DNA of 64,000 nucleotides. It comes from Xanthomonas massiliensis. GTDB lineage: Bacteria; Pseudomonadota; Gammaproteobacteria; Xanthomonadales; Xanthomonadaceae. The position numbers and the translations under genes are program-made. Below the pieces are notes generated by a model. It was not told where the DNA came from, did no database searches, and worked only from the letters and a program-made list of their open reading frames with translations. Below are positions 46,275 to 53,809 of this stretch, piece by piece (the stretch's first letter is position 1; every line of letters begins with the position of its first letter). The stretch spans positions 806,001-870,000 of the forward strand of contig NZ_FCOY01000006.1 in assembly GCF_900018785.1 (NCBI RefSeq). Reading direction: 5' to 3'.

Positions 46275-47591
46275 ATGAAAAGTACACATCTCAAACGCTG
46301 CCAAGTGGAAACTCCCCCGGACGTTGTTCGGCTTGTTTGGTCATTGGTGTCAGGTGTGCGGAAAATTGGGGTCTTTGATTCCGTGCTGGATCTTGGTGCG
46401 GGTGATGGTCGATTTAGCCAGATTTCGGGCGTGTATGGGGAGTACACAGGAATTGAGTGCGATCGTTCAAAGGTTGACGCTGCGAAGCTCCCGAAAAATG
46501 CAAAGCTAGTGGTCGCTGACGCTCTCGCGTGGAAGGAAAGTGGTTATTCAGTTTGCGTGGGTAATCCGCCATATATACGCCATCATGGCCTAGATGGTGG
46601 GTGGAGAGATTTTGCGCTCAGGTCCATAGCTGATGATGGCGGGCCGAAGCTTAAGAAGACTGCGAATGCATTCATCATTTTTTTAGCTCAGGCCCTTCTT
46701 CGGACGAGTGAGGATGGTCTAGTTGCTCAGGTTATTCCTTACGAATGGGTGTCTAGACCAAGTGCGAGCGAGCTTCGGGATTTCATTCGATCAAATGGTT
46801 GGAGTGTCTCAGTATATCGATTTGAGTCAAACATTTTTCCGACAGTTTTAACCACTGCCTCCATTACTGTTATTGATAAGAGTGTCAAGACGGGAGAGTG
46901 GAGGTACGGGTCAATTACTCGTGATGGGAAGATTAGGGTTTCCGGGAAAGCGTCCGGAACAACGTCTCATGTCATCGGCTACAGGGATGGTGATCAGTCC
47001 TGCAAGGGTATTCGCGGACTTAGCCCCGGCGGACAAGATATCTTTGTACTGACCGAAGAAGAGCGTTTGTTTCATTCACTGAAAAAAGGTGTCGATGTCC
47101 GGCCATGCGTCACTTCCCTCCGAGCTGTAAGAGAGGACGTGCAACGACTGGATACGCAGACCTTTGATGATTTTTTTGTTGGCCGAGGTGTGCGCTGCTG
47201 GCTGATTCGTAGCGACAAGGATCGTCTGTCCCCGCAGCTGCAGCGATATTTGGCTAGTGTCCCGGAGTCGTCATGGGGACGGTACAGTACTTGTACAAGT
47301 CGGGCCGTATGGTGGCGGTACCGTCCTCATCCGGTCCCGGCATTGCTGCTCGCATCAGGCTTCACGGGTAAGAGACCCAAAAGCTTGATCAACGATGTCG
47401 GAGCGATTGCTGCTGGATCCGTCTATGGGGTGTTGGTTGATCAATCGGCAGGACCCAAAGCTGTTGAACAAGTTTTCAATGGCCTTCGAGCCTATGACTT
47501 CGAACGCCGCTTGGTACATCATTCGAATGGGCTGAAGAAGGTTGAGGTGCGCCAGCTCAACACTGTACTAGCCGACTTACTTCCGGATTGA
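46275..47591 (+). CDS. N6-adenine DNA methyltransferase (NPPY type)
   Basis: 438 residues. SAM motif I is VLDLGAGDGRF (38-47 region), an acidic motif II lies at GIECDR, and the catalytic motif IV is VGNPPYIRHHG (NPPY 97-100). This is the order of gamma-class (TaqI/Eco57I-like) adenine methylases. The remaining ~300 residues would form a target-recognition region. No partner endonuclease is recognisable; the next genes are a two-headed GHKL ATPase and a receiver protein. The stop lies 11 bases before the ATG of the next gene. Codon use is more AT-rich than the trb genes. Self-marking or target modification in a defence cassette is the likely role. Confidence 0.85.
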   Translation: MKSTHLKRCQVETPPDVVRLVWSLVSGVRKIGVFDSVLDLGAGDGRFSQISGVYGEYTGIECDRSKVDAAKLPKNAKLVVADALAWKESGYSVCVGNPPYIRHHGLDGGWRDFALRSIADDGGPKLKKTANAFIIFLAQALLRTSEDGLVAQVIPYEWVSRPSASELRDFIRSNGWSVSVYRFESNIFPTVLTTASITVIDKSVKTGEWRYGSITRDGKIRVSGKASGTTSHVIGYRDGDQSCKGIRGLSPGGQDIFVLTEEERLFHSLKKGVDVRPCVTSLRAVREDVQRLDTQTFDDFFVGRGVRCWLIRSDKDRLSPQLQRYLASVPESSWGRYSTCTSRAVWWRYRPHPVPALLLASGFTGKRPKSLINDVGAIAAGSVYGVLVDQSAGPKAVEQVFNGLRAYDFERRLVHHSNGLKKVEVRQLNTVLADLLPD

Positions 47592-47602
47592 GGCATCAGG
47601 AT

Positions 47603-49975
47603 ATGAGCGCAGAGGCTATGGAAAAAAAGGACGATCCGAACAAGGTTAAAACCGCCCAGTTCCACATCAGCGCTGCGCTTTTTGAAGAGCTGGGTGAGCG
47701 ATTGGTCAGTAAGCCGGAAATTGCGCTTGCGGAACTGATTAAGAATAGCTACGACGCTGATGCATCTTATTGCGAAGTCAAGATTGGCGCGGATGAGGTC
47801 GTCGTGTCTGACGACGGGCACGGTTTGACCGAGCTTGAGTTTCTTCACAACTGGATGGTCGTAAGCAGTACCAACAAAGTCAAACGCCGCCATTCTCGGC
47901 TGTATCAACGACACATGGCAGGCTCAAAGGGTGTTGGCCGCTTTTCAGCTCGGTTCCTTGGTACTGTCCTAGTTGTCGAGTCGACGACCGAGAATCCAAA
48001 AACTGGCGCTCGGACAACGCTGACGGCGACATTTAACTGGATCGAGATATCCAAGAAAGCCGATGTCGCCGACATCAAGATTCAGTACACCGTTCGTGCA
48101 GCTACACGAGGCGAGCAGGTAGGTACGCGGTTGACGATGCGCAAGTTGCGGGAGCATGTCTCGGACTTGCCGGTGTCGAGGGTTCGTACTGACGTTCTTA
48201 AACTGGTAAAGGCTGATGGAGGGCTTGAGCAACCAGAGTTTGAATTCGCCACGGCCGCGGACACTGCAGAGGATCCCGGATTCCGTGTGTACTTCGCTGA
48301 CGAAGAGAGCGATGGCGATGAAGTGGAGCTGGCTGGCCAAATCCTTAACCGGTACGTAGCGCGAGCCCGCGTAAGCGTCAATATCGAGGGTGTCGTCGAC
48401 TTCCGTGTTTACTGGAGGGGCCAGAGCACGCCTGTGGAGAAGAAATCGTTCCGCCTCGACAGAATCGCGAAGACATACAGCGCCAAGGCACTGTCTGAGG
48501 TGGATGGAGAAAAGGACGCGCGGGGCCTGCCTGCAGAGTTGGAGGGAGTACCTCACTTGCCGTTGGCAGCCACTTTGAACAGCCCAATCTTTATCGATAT
48601 CCGGTTCTTCCCAAATCGCCAAGGTACGTTCGTCGACCTCCCTGTTAACGGTAGACGAGCGATGACATGGGTCAAAGACAATTCCGGCGTCGCCGTTGTC
48701 GACAACGGCTTTGCAATGCCTGCCTATGCAGATGAGAACAGTGACTGGCTAGCAATCGAGTCGTCCAAGTCGGTGAATGAACGAAACTGGCAATCTGTCA
48801 TTACGCCAATGTTCTACCCGATGGATCCTTTGGCCAAGAAGAATCCCGGACTCAATCCGATGCTGGCGCTTCCGAGAATTCCGCAACTGATCGGTCGGGT
48901 TCACGTGGCTACACGAAAAGGGGTGGTCAACTCCCACGAGGAAGACGGTTGGCTGATGCCAAACATGGATCGTGAGCAACTGCGCGACAACGGCGCCTAC
49001 CGTCTGATGTGGCATTTGGTTCGATTTGCAGTCGAAGCTCTCGCGCACTTCGATCGATCCTTCCGCATACAGGATGAGGCAGCAAGAGAGGAAGAGGCTC
49101 GAAAGAAGGCCAGGACCGCATTGGCGGCAACCATCTCTGAGATCCGATCCTCTCAGGAGATCAACTTCGACCATAAGCGCGTCATGCTGCGCCAGTTGGA
49201 AGAAGCCGAAGAACAGCTAACAATCGCAGAGGGATACGACAAGAGCATCAGAATGTCTCTGGAGCTAATGTCGACCATGGGCGTCATGGCAGGTTTCATG
49301 ACACACGAATTTGAAAAGACGCTGGAGGCAATCCATCGCGTCGGAGAGACCTTGCAGCGTTTGGCGAAGAAGCACCCTGAGATCGCAGGCGAAACCGAGA
49401 TTGTTCTGCGCAACGAGGAAGCGCTAGCCGAGCAAGCTGAGTACATGCGCCTATTTGTTGGTGCGTCCCGGAACATGACGGTGACTCCGTTCAAGGCCCG
49501 CTCGCAACTGGCGGTGGTCATTAGAACGGTAGAAGCTCTGGCTAAGGAGCATGGGATCGAGATCGAGATCGATGCCAACTCCAAGCTGGCAGGGCCGGGT
49601 GTTCCACTTGCAGCCTACCACGGTGTGACTATCAATTTGGTCTCAAATGCTATGAAGGCTCTGGTGGCGAGATCGACGACATCTGATCGCAAGATTAAGA
49701 TTTATGCCACTAACGATGCTGCGCGCCATATCTTGGTGTGTGCCGACAATGGCATCGGGATTCCTGAGTACCTGCGGGATCGTGTTTGGGATCCGTTGTT
49801 CACCACCACCGAGACTGCAGATGATGCCAACCCGCTCAACTCTGGCTTGGGGCTTGGCCTGCCCGTGATTAAACGGGTGATCGAGGGAGTGGGGGGGAAG
49901 GTCGAATTGATGAAGACGCCTCCTTCAGGATTCAATACAGCATTTAGAGCTTCATTTCCGCTAGCAAAGGATTAA
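47603..49975 (+). CDS. Dual GHKL ATPase: Hsp90/MutL-like head fused to a histidine-kinase module
   Basis: 790 residues. The N-terminal GHKL ATPase has the N-box ALAELIKNSYDADA (Asn48), G1 VVSDDGHGLTE and G2 GSKGVGRFSA, as in Hsp90/MutL/MORC proteins. A middle region of ~270 residues follows, then a charged coiled coil (about 485-555). The C-terminal module looks like a sensor kinase: a dimerisation helix with MAGFMTHEFEKTLEAI (candidate His568), N-box NLVSNAMKAL (Asn682), G1 VCADNGIGIPEYL and G2 NSGLGLGLPVIKRV. No membrane segment is visible, so it is cytoplasmic. The ATG at 47603 has a cagga ribosome-binding site. The partner receiver is encoded 11 bases downstream. The two-head layout is unusual. 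Confidence 0.85.
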   Translation: MSAEAMEKKDDPNKVKTAQFHISAALFEELGERLVSKPEIALAELIKNSYDADASYCEVKIGADEVVVSDDGHGLTELEFLHNWMVVSSTNKVKRRHSRLYQRHMAGSKGVGRFSARFLGTVLVVESTTENPKTGARTTLTATFNWIEISKKADVADIKIQYTVRAATRGEQVGTRLTMRKLREHVSDLPVSRVRTDVLKLVKADGGLEQPEFEFATAADTAEDPGFRVYFADEESDGDEVELAGQILNRYVARARVSVNIEGVVDFRVYWRGQSTPVEKKSFRLDRIAKTYSAKALSEVDGEKDARGLPAELEGVPHLPLAATLNSPIFIDIRFFPNRQGTFVDLPVNGRRAMTWVKDNSGVAVVDNGFAMPAYADENSDWLAIESSKSVNERNWQSVITPMFYPMDPLAKKNPGLNPMLALPRIPQLIGRVHVATRKGVVNSHEEDGWLMPNMDREQLRDNGAYRLMWHLVRFAVEALAHFDRSFRIQDEAAREEEARKKARTALAATISEIRSSQEINFDHKRVMLRQLEEAEEQLTIAEGYDKSIRMSLELMSTMGVMAGFMTHEFEKTLEAIHRVGETLQRLAKKHPEIAGETEIVLRNEEALAEQAEYMRLFVGASRNMTVTPFKARSQLAVVIRTVEALAKEHGIEIEIDANSKLAGPGVPLAAYHGVTINLVSNAMKALVARSTTSDRKIKIYATNDAARHILVCADNGIGIPEYLRDRVWDPLFTTTETADDANPLNSGLGLGLPVIKRVIEGVGGKVELMKTPPSGFNTAFRASFPLAKD

Positions 49976-49986
49976 AGGAGGCTAGA

Positions 49987-51087
49987 GTGTGTAATGTTTT
50001 GATCATTGAAGATCAGAAAGATGCGATTGAGAGATTCAAGAGCTATGCTGAGGGCACAGGGTTGACGTTTTTATCTCCAGATGAAGTCAGTCTGACCGAT
50101 CAGCAGAGAAATGAGGAGGGGGGGGCTATCGAAGGACAGCTTGCCGAGTTTTTGAAGACAACTATCGGCAAACATGCGATCGATCTGGTGTTGCTAGACA
50201 CAGATCTTGCAAGACAGCCCGAGCTTGAGACGCACTCTAGCTACAAGGCTGCTCTCCGTGATATTGGAATGCCTGTCTGCCGATATCAGAAGGGAGGCAA
50301 GGCCGTCCGGCTAGCAATGTTGCCTCAATTGCAGCGCACGATCCGTGATGGAGCATCCGCAATTTGGATCCCAAGGACGTTAGTCAGTGATGATGATGAA
50401 GGTCGCGAGAATCTTGTTCCAAGGCTTATTGCAATAAGCCAAGCGTTCGAGAAAATTGAGGCTGCATTGGAAGCGAGGCCCGAGCTCCTAAGTCCCAAGC
50501 ACAGTCCGGCGGAAGTTCTGGCCGCAGTGTTGGGCGATGAAAATCTATCGTTCGAATTTCTCGGATACGCCGCTCAAAATCTAGTCTATTTCGCAAAGCC
50601 TGAAGAAGGTGACGCGGAGCATCTGATTTCTCAGGCCAAACGGTATGCGACACAGTTGGGATACTGGCTATTCAACTACATTTTGATGTTCCCAGGTCCA
50701 GTCCTAACTTGCAGGGGAGCGGCTGCCTTTTTGAACGTGATGCCTGGCGACGCGAGCCAGTGGGAAGCGTTCACTGAAGTGTTGGAATATGCCAGATACA
50801 GCGGACCTTTCTCTGAAGTAGAGCCATACTACTGGCGCACGAAGCTGGTGGACCTGGCAGATGAGGTCGGTGGCGACATCACTAAACATGAACATTTGCA
50901 AGCACTTCAACTGCCTCGAGTAGACCCCGATGAGCACGCGGTGCAGGCTTTCATTTGTATGATTTCCGGCGAGGCGATTACTCAGGGGCAGGCCGCACCT
51001 AATCCAGACTGGGTCCCTTCCGGCGCGAGTGAGGCAAAGATCAAGGAAGAAGTGCTCGACGAACTTGGCCCACTTGCAGGTATCTGA
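49987..51087 (+). CDS. Receiver-like protein with a large uncharacterised C-terminus
   Basis: 366 residues. The start CNVLIIEDQKDAIERF supplies the acidic pair Glu8-Asp9, and DLVLLDTDLARQ gives a candidate phospho-Asp71, later than usual because of an insertion (about 35-55). About 230 residues follow with no known DNA-binding or output domain. The GTG start has a perfect aaggag 6 bases ahead, overlapping the upstream stop region, so the pair is co-translated. It is most likely the phosphoacceptor partner of the kinase-like protein. It ends one base before the next ATG. Confidence 0.75.
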   Translation: MCNVLIIEDQKDAIERFKSYAEGTGLTFLSPDEVSLTDQQRNEEGGAIEGQLAEFLKTTIGKHAIDLVLLDTDLARQPELETHSSYKAALRDIGMPVCRYQKGGKAVRLAMLPQLQRTIRDGASAIWIPRTLVSDDDEGRENLVPRLIAISQAFEKIEAALEARPELLSPKHSPAEVLAAVLGDENLSFEFLGYAAQNLVYFAKPEEGDAEHLISQAKRYATQLGYWLFNYILMFPGPVLTCRGAAAFLNVMPGDASQWEAFTEVLEYARYSGPFSEVEPYYWRTKLVDLADEVGGDITKHEHLQALQLPRVDPDEHAVQAFICMISGEAITQGQAAPNPDWVPSGASEAKIKEEVLDELGPLAGI

Positions 51088-51088
51088 G

Positions 51089-51853
51089 ATGACTGATTTC
51101 GCAAAGTTCAAGCGGCATCTGAGCGATGTGCACAAAGCCGCCAACGTCATCATACAGAAGCGAAATGCAAAGGCGCGTTGGCCAGTGCTGAAGGAAGATG
51201 CGGACGGCGAAGGTGGAAAGTGCATTGCCTTTGACAAGCCTGCCGTACTTTGGGATGCGCCCTTGAGAAAGACGGGGCGGGACAGCCGTATTCGGCGTGC
51301 CATCCTTATCGATGGTCATTTTGATTTCAGTGGTGGCATCTTTAGCAGCGGTGGAGTTCATTTGGAAGTCTACGAGACAACCAGGAAGACGGACGACGGG
51401 TACCTGAGGATGACTCTTCTCGATACAATGCATTTTGACTTCGAGCACTCGGTGAACCAGACAGCTTTCCATCCGATGTTTCATGTCCAATTCGGGAAGT
51501 CTAAAAGAATCGAGCAAGACGTTATTACCGAAATCGTTTGCGAGCTGGGCGACATTCGTCCTGACAAGCTTGTGTTGGATCGAGCGCTGGATACGCCTAT
51601 GCGTGACCTTCGAATCCCGACGCCACAAATGGATTATATGTCTGTATTAACGATGGTTATCGCCGACCATTTCTGCGATGAACGTTGGTCGACCGATGTG
51701 CACAGAGGATTCATTATGCTGCTCCGCCAAGTTATGCATGCTAGTAATCCGGCACGGTCTAGCAAGCAGTCTCAAAATCTGGAACAGCGCTGGAATCCAG
51801 AGTTAAGGGGGCCGTTTTGCGCTTCGCATTGGTACGCCGAAAGCCATTTTTAA
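51089..51853 (+). CDS. Protein of unknown function in the GHKL/methylase cassette
   Basis: 254 residues, starting one base after the receiver gene stop. I do not recognise a family. Visible are a basic N-terminal helix (FKRHLSDVHKAANVIIQKRN), a beta-rich middle with repeated aromatic/His segments (ILIDGHFDFSGGIFSSGG, MHFDFEHSVNQTAFHPMFHV), and a C-terminus with VIADHFCDERWS. There is no transmembrane helix, no signal peptide and no standard nuclease motif. The GHFDF and MHFDFEH clusters could bind metal. As the last gene of the cassette it is the natural candidate effector; that is an inference. Confidence 0.6.
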   Translation: MTDFAKFKRHLSDVHKAANVIIQKRNAKARWPVLKEDADGEGGKCIAFDKPAVLWDAPLRKTGRDSRIRRAILIDGHFDFSGGIFSSGGVHLEVYETTRKTDDGYLRMTLLDTMHFDFEHSVNQTAFHPMFHVQFGKSKRIEQDVITEIVCELGDIRPDKLVLDRALDTPMRDLRIPTPQMDYMSVLTMVIADHFCDERWSTDVHRGFIMLLRQVMHASNPARSSKQSQNLEQRWNPELRGPFCASHWYAESHF

Positions 51854-52274
51854 CCTTACTCTGGACCCTGGAACACCATACTCAGGTGAGTTCCCACAGC
51901 AATCGCGATAAAATTTGATCTTGATACCTTGGTTGCGCTCGATGTTTTCTGTGGTGCGAAATCGAAGAGGGTCCGAGACATCCTGGCTGGCATCCATGAT
52001 GTCTGTCGAAACCGGATGCCCTGTGCCCGATAGGGCCGGTGTCTCAGAATTGACACAGCCGATTTCTATTGAGCTATGCGTTGGGAAATCGGCGCGTAGT
52101 CATTGCTTAGCCGACGCCCAGATATATCGTTTATAGGGGTGTTCCGATTGTGGGCAGTGCGTCTGTATGTCGGCAGTGAACGTTGGTGTTCTCAGGCAAT
52201 CTATGCTGCGCTAAGATGCAACTTGATTGACTATGAGCCAGAAGGTGTCGACGCCGCGCAAATCGCTCCATAAC
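51854..52274. other. Right-end intergenic stretch with no clear gene
   Basis: Short frames on both strands (for example minus 51803-51997) lack family patterns and overlap the neighbouring gene. Mixed base composition and fragments suggest decayed DNA. No tRNA or clear promoter is seen. Confidence 0.4.
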
Positions 52275-52301
52275 CCGCGCCAATTCTAAGCGCGGTTTTT
52301 T
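52275..52301 (+). terminator. Intrinsic terminator at the right end of the ICE
   Basis: CCGCGC (52275-52280), a 9-base loop, GCGCGG (52290-52295), then TTTTTT (52296-52301). It reads on the plus strand, 420 bases after the last cassette gene, and would insulate the ICE from the opposing Wadjet operon. Confidence 0.75.
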
Positions 52302-52322
52302 GACGGTATATGGCGACGGTAA
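52301..52322 (+). repeat. Right-end copies of the TGACGGTAA motif
   Basis: TGACGGTAT (52301-52309) and CGACGGTAA (52314-52322), 13 bases apart, match the three TGACGGTAA repeats beside the integrase with one change each. They lie about 60-80 bases inside the proposed attR, as expected for integrase arm sites. Confidence 0.5.
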
Positions 52323-52380
52323 AGCTTATGTCGATCATCGTAGATCCCTTTAATCATAGGGACTTACGAGACCCGTTGAT

Positions 52381-52391
52381 GATCGAGTGGG
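52381..52391 (+). repeat. Putative attR core
   Basis: gatcgagtggg, identical to the guaA-end bases at 933-943. An inverted pair TCGATCATC (52330-52338) / GATGATCGA (52378-52386) frames the site. The sequence continues cgggtagg instead of the guaA stop, so the displaced gene end has diverged or the boundary is elsewhere. Confidence 0.5.
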
Positions 52392-52485
52392 CGGGTAGGG
52401 CCCCAGCGTAAGTCGTCGTGCTATGGCGTGGATCATCAGGTTGGAGAAAATAATCGGTGAATCGACATAATCCGGTGAAGGCCAA

Positions 52486-53799
52486 TCAGCTTTCTGCCAG
52501 ACCCGGTATGCGTAGATCTTCAATCAGAATGGTTGCTACGGCTTCCTCTGCGATGGCAGTGCCACGGTTCTGCATTGCGGTTGCGAGATGAATATCCCAG
52601 TCGGCGTTGATAGGTATGGCATCAAGTTCATGCCTCACGCGTGTAGTGGAACTTGCGGCAGCTTCGTAGTCTTGGGCACTCATTCGCCAAGGGTTTGCAT
52701 TCCAGGTGCGGATCACGAAATTCGCGATGCCGATGCCCGGCCAATCGAAGTCTCCGTGATAGAGCAGCTTTGCGCCGGCGGCCTGCAATTGATCTAGCAG
52801 GATACGTTGCGCGGCCGATGGCATGCCGTCCGTGCAGACCAGTGGAGCGCAGCTAGCGCCCAACTGATCGGCTGCGATGGCGAGGAAGTTGGGGTTCTCG
52901 CAGATATGGACGACGCGATCGGCGACGGACCAGATCGGGCTGGCTCGAAGTAATTGCCGCAGCGAAATGTACGACGGTTCGCCTGGATGCCCCAGCGCTC
53001 CTTGGGAGGTGGCCACCGGCAGATTGAGGAAGAGTGCGGGCCTGGCCAATTCGTTGACCAGGATGCCGGCACGTGCCCAGATGTCGCGTTGACGCTCCTC
53101 CGTGCCTTCTGCTTTTGGAGCATCTTCTGGGTTCTCCCTGGTTTCGTGGTTTGTTGGGTGTTGCCGTTCGTAATGCCGCCAAGCGGCGAGCACGAGGGTG
53201 GCCACCGGTCGCCCAGCGTCGAGGGCATGGGCGTCGCCGAGCAGGCTGGCCGCCAATTGTGAGCGGGGCTGCCCCTGTCCTGGAAGGGCACGCAGCACGC
53301 TGTCGGCGGCGTTCAACAATGGCATGGCATTTTCCGGGGCACGACTCAGGCGCTTGAGCAGCGGCGGGGCTGACGATGTGTTCAACCAATCCTGCAGCAG
53401 TGGGCACGCATCGACCGAGGCGGTCGCGGCGACCCAGCGTGCTTTCAGTTCCAGGCGCTGCAGCGTCTTGTCGACGATGGGACCGTCCAGGCGTTCCAGG
53501 GCGTCGCGCAGTGAGTTCGCAAGGCCGGCTTCGCGCAATGCCATGTCCAGTTGGCGAATGTCCAGGGTCATCGAGCGCGCCGGTCGTGCGGGTCTGCCAC
53601 TCATTTGGCAGAGCGCTTGGTGTGCGGCGGGTTCGAGTCCGTCCAGCCGCAGCGTCGATGCGGTGCCATCGGGGCCGATGCGCTCGAAGTAGCGGCGCAG
53701 CCGCTGGCGCAGCGTGGCGAGGGCGTCGTTGCCCAGCAGGCGTTGTAGGCGCGGATCGGATGAGAGTGTGTCGTCGGCGCACATGCAGGTCGGGTTCAA
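52486..53799 (-). CDS. jetD: Wadjet type II nuclease subunit JetD (TIGR02679/DUF2399)
   Basis: 437 residues. The C-terminal DUF2399 Toprim-like domain shows CENPNFLAIAADQLG (300-314), VCTDGMPSAAQRILL and LLYHGDFDWPGIGIAN (about 346-361), whose acidic residues bind catalytic metal. JetD cleaves circular DNA that the JetABC loop-extruding complex has judged to be plasmid. It is the last gene of the operon, 10 bases after jetC. The N-terminal third is variable. An alternative start is the Met at codon 7. Confidence 0.88.
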   Translation of the reverse strand: MNPTCMCADDTLSSDPRLQRLLGNDALATLRQRLRRYFERIGPDGTASTLRLDGLEPAAHQALCQMSGRPARPARSMTLDIRQLDMALREAGLANSLRDALERLDGPIVDKTLQRLELKARWVAATASVDACPLLQDWLNTSSAPPLLKRLSRAPENAMPLLNAADSVLRALPGQGQPRSQLAASLLGDAHALDAGRPVATLVLAAWRHYERQHPTNHETRENPEDAPKAEGTEERQRDIWARAGILVNELARPALFLNLPVATSQGALGHPGEPSYISLRQLLRASPIWSVADRVVHICENPNFLAIAADQLGASCAPLVCTDGMPSAAQRILLDQLQAAGAKLLYHGDFDWPGIGIANFVIRTWNANPWRMSAQDYEAAASSTTRVRHELDAIPINADWDIHLATAMQNRGTAIAEEAVATILIEDLRIPGLAES

Positions 53800-53809
53800 G
53801 TGGGGCAGA

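Noticed and set aside
51803-52056. Short minus-strand frames after the cassette
   Set aside because: Overlap the last cassette gene or lack a ribosome-binding site and family pattern; probably chance frames in decayed DNA.
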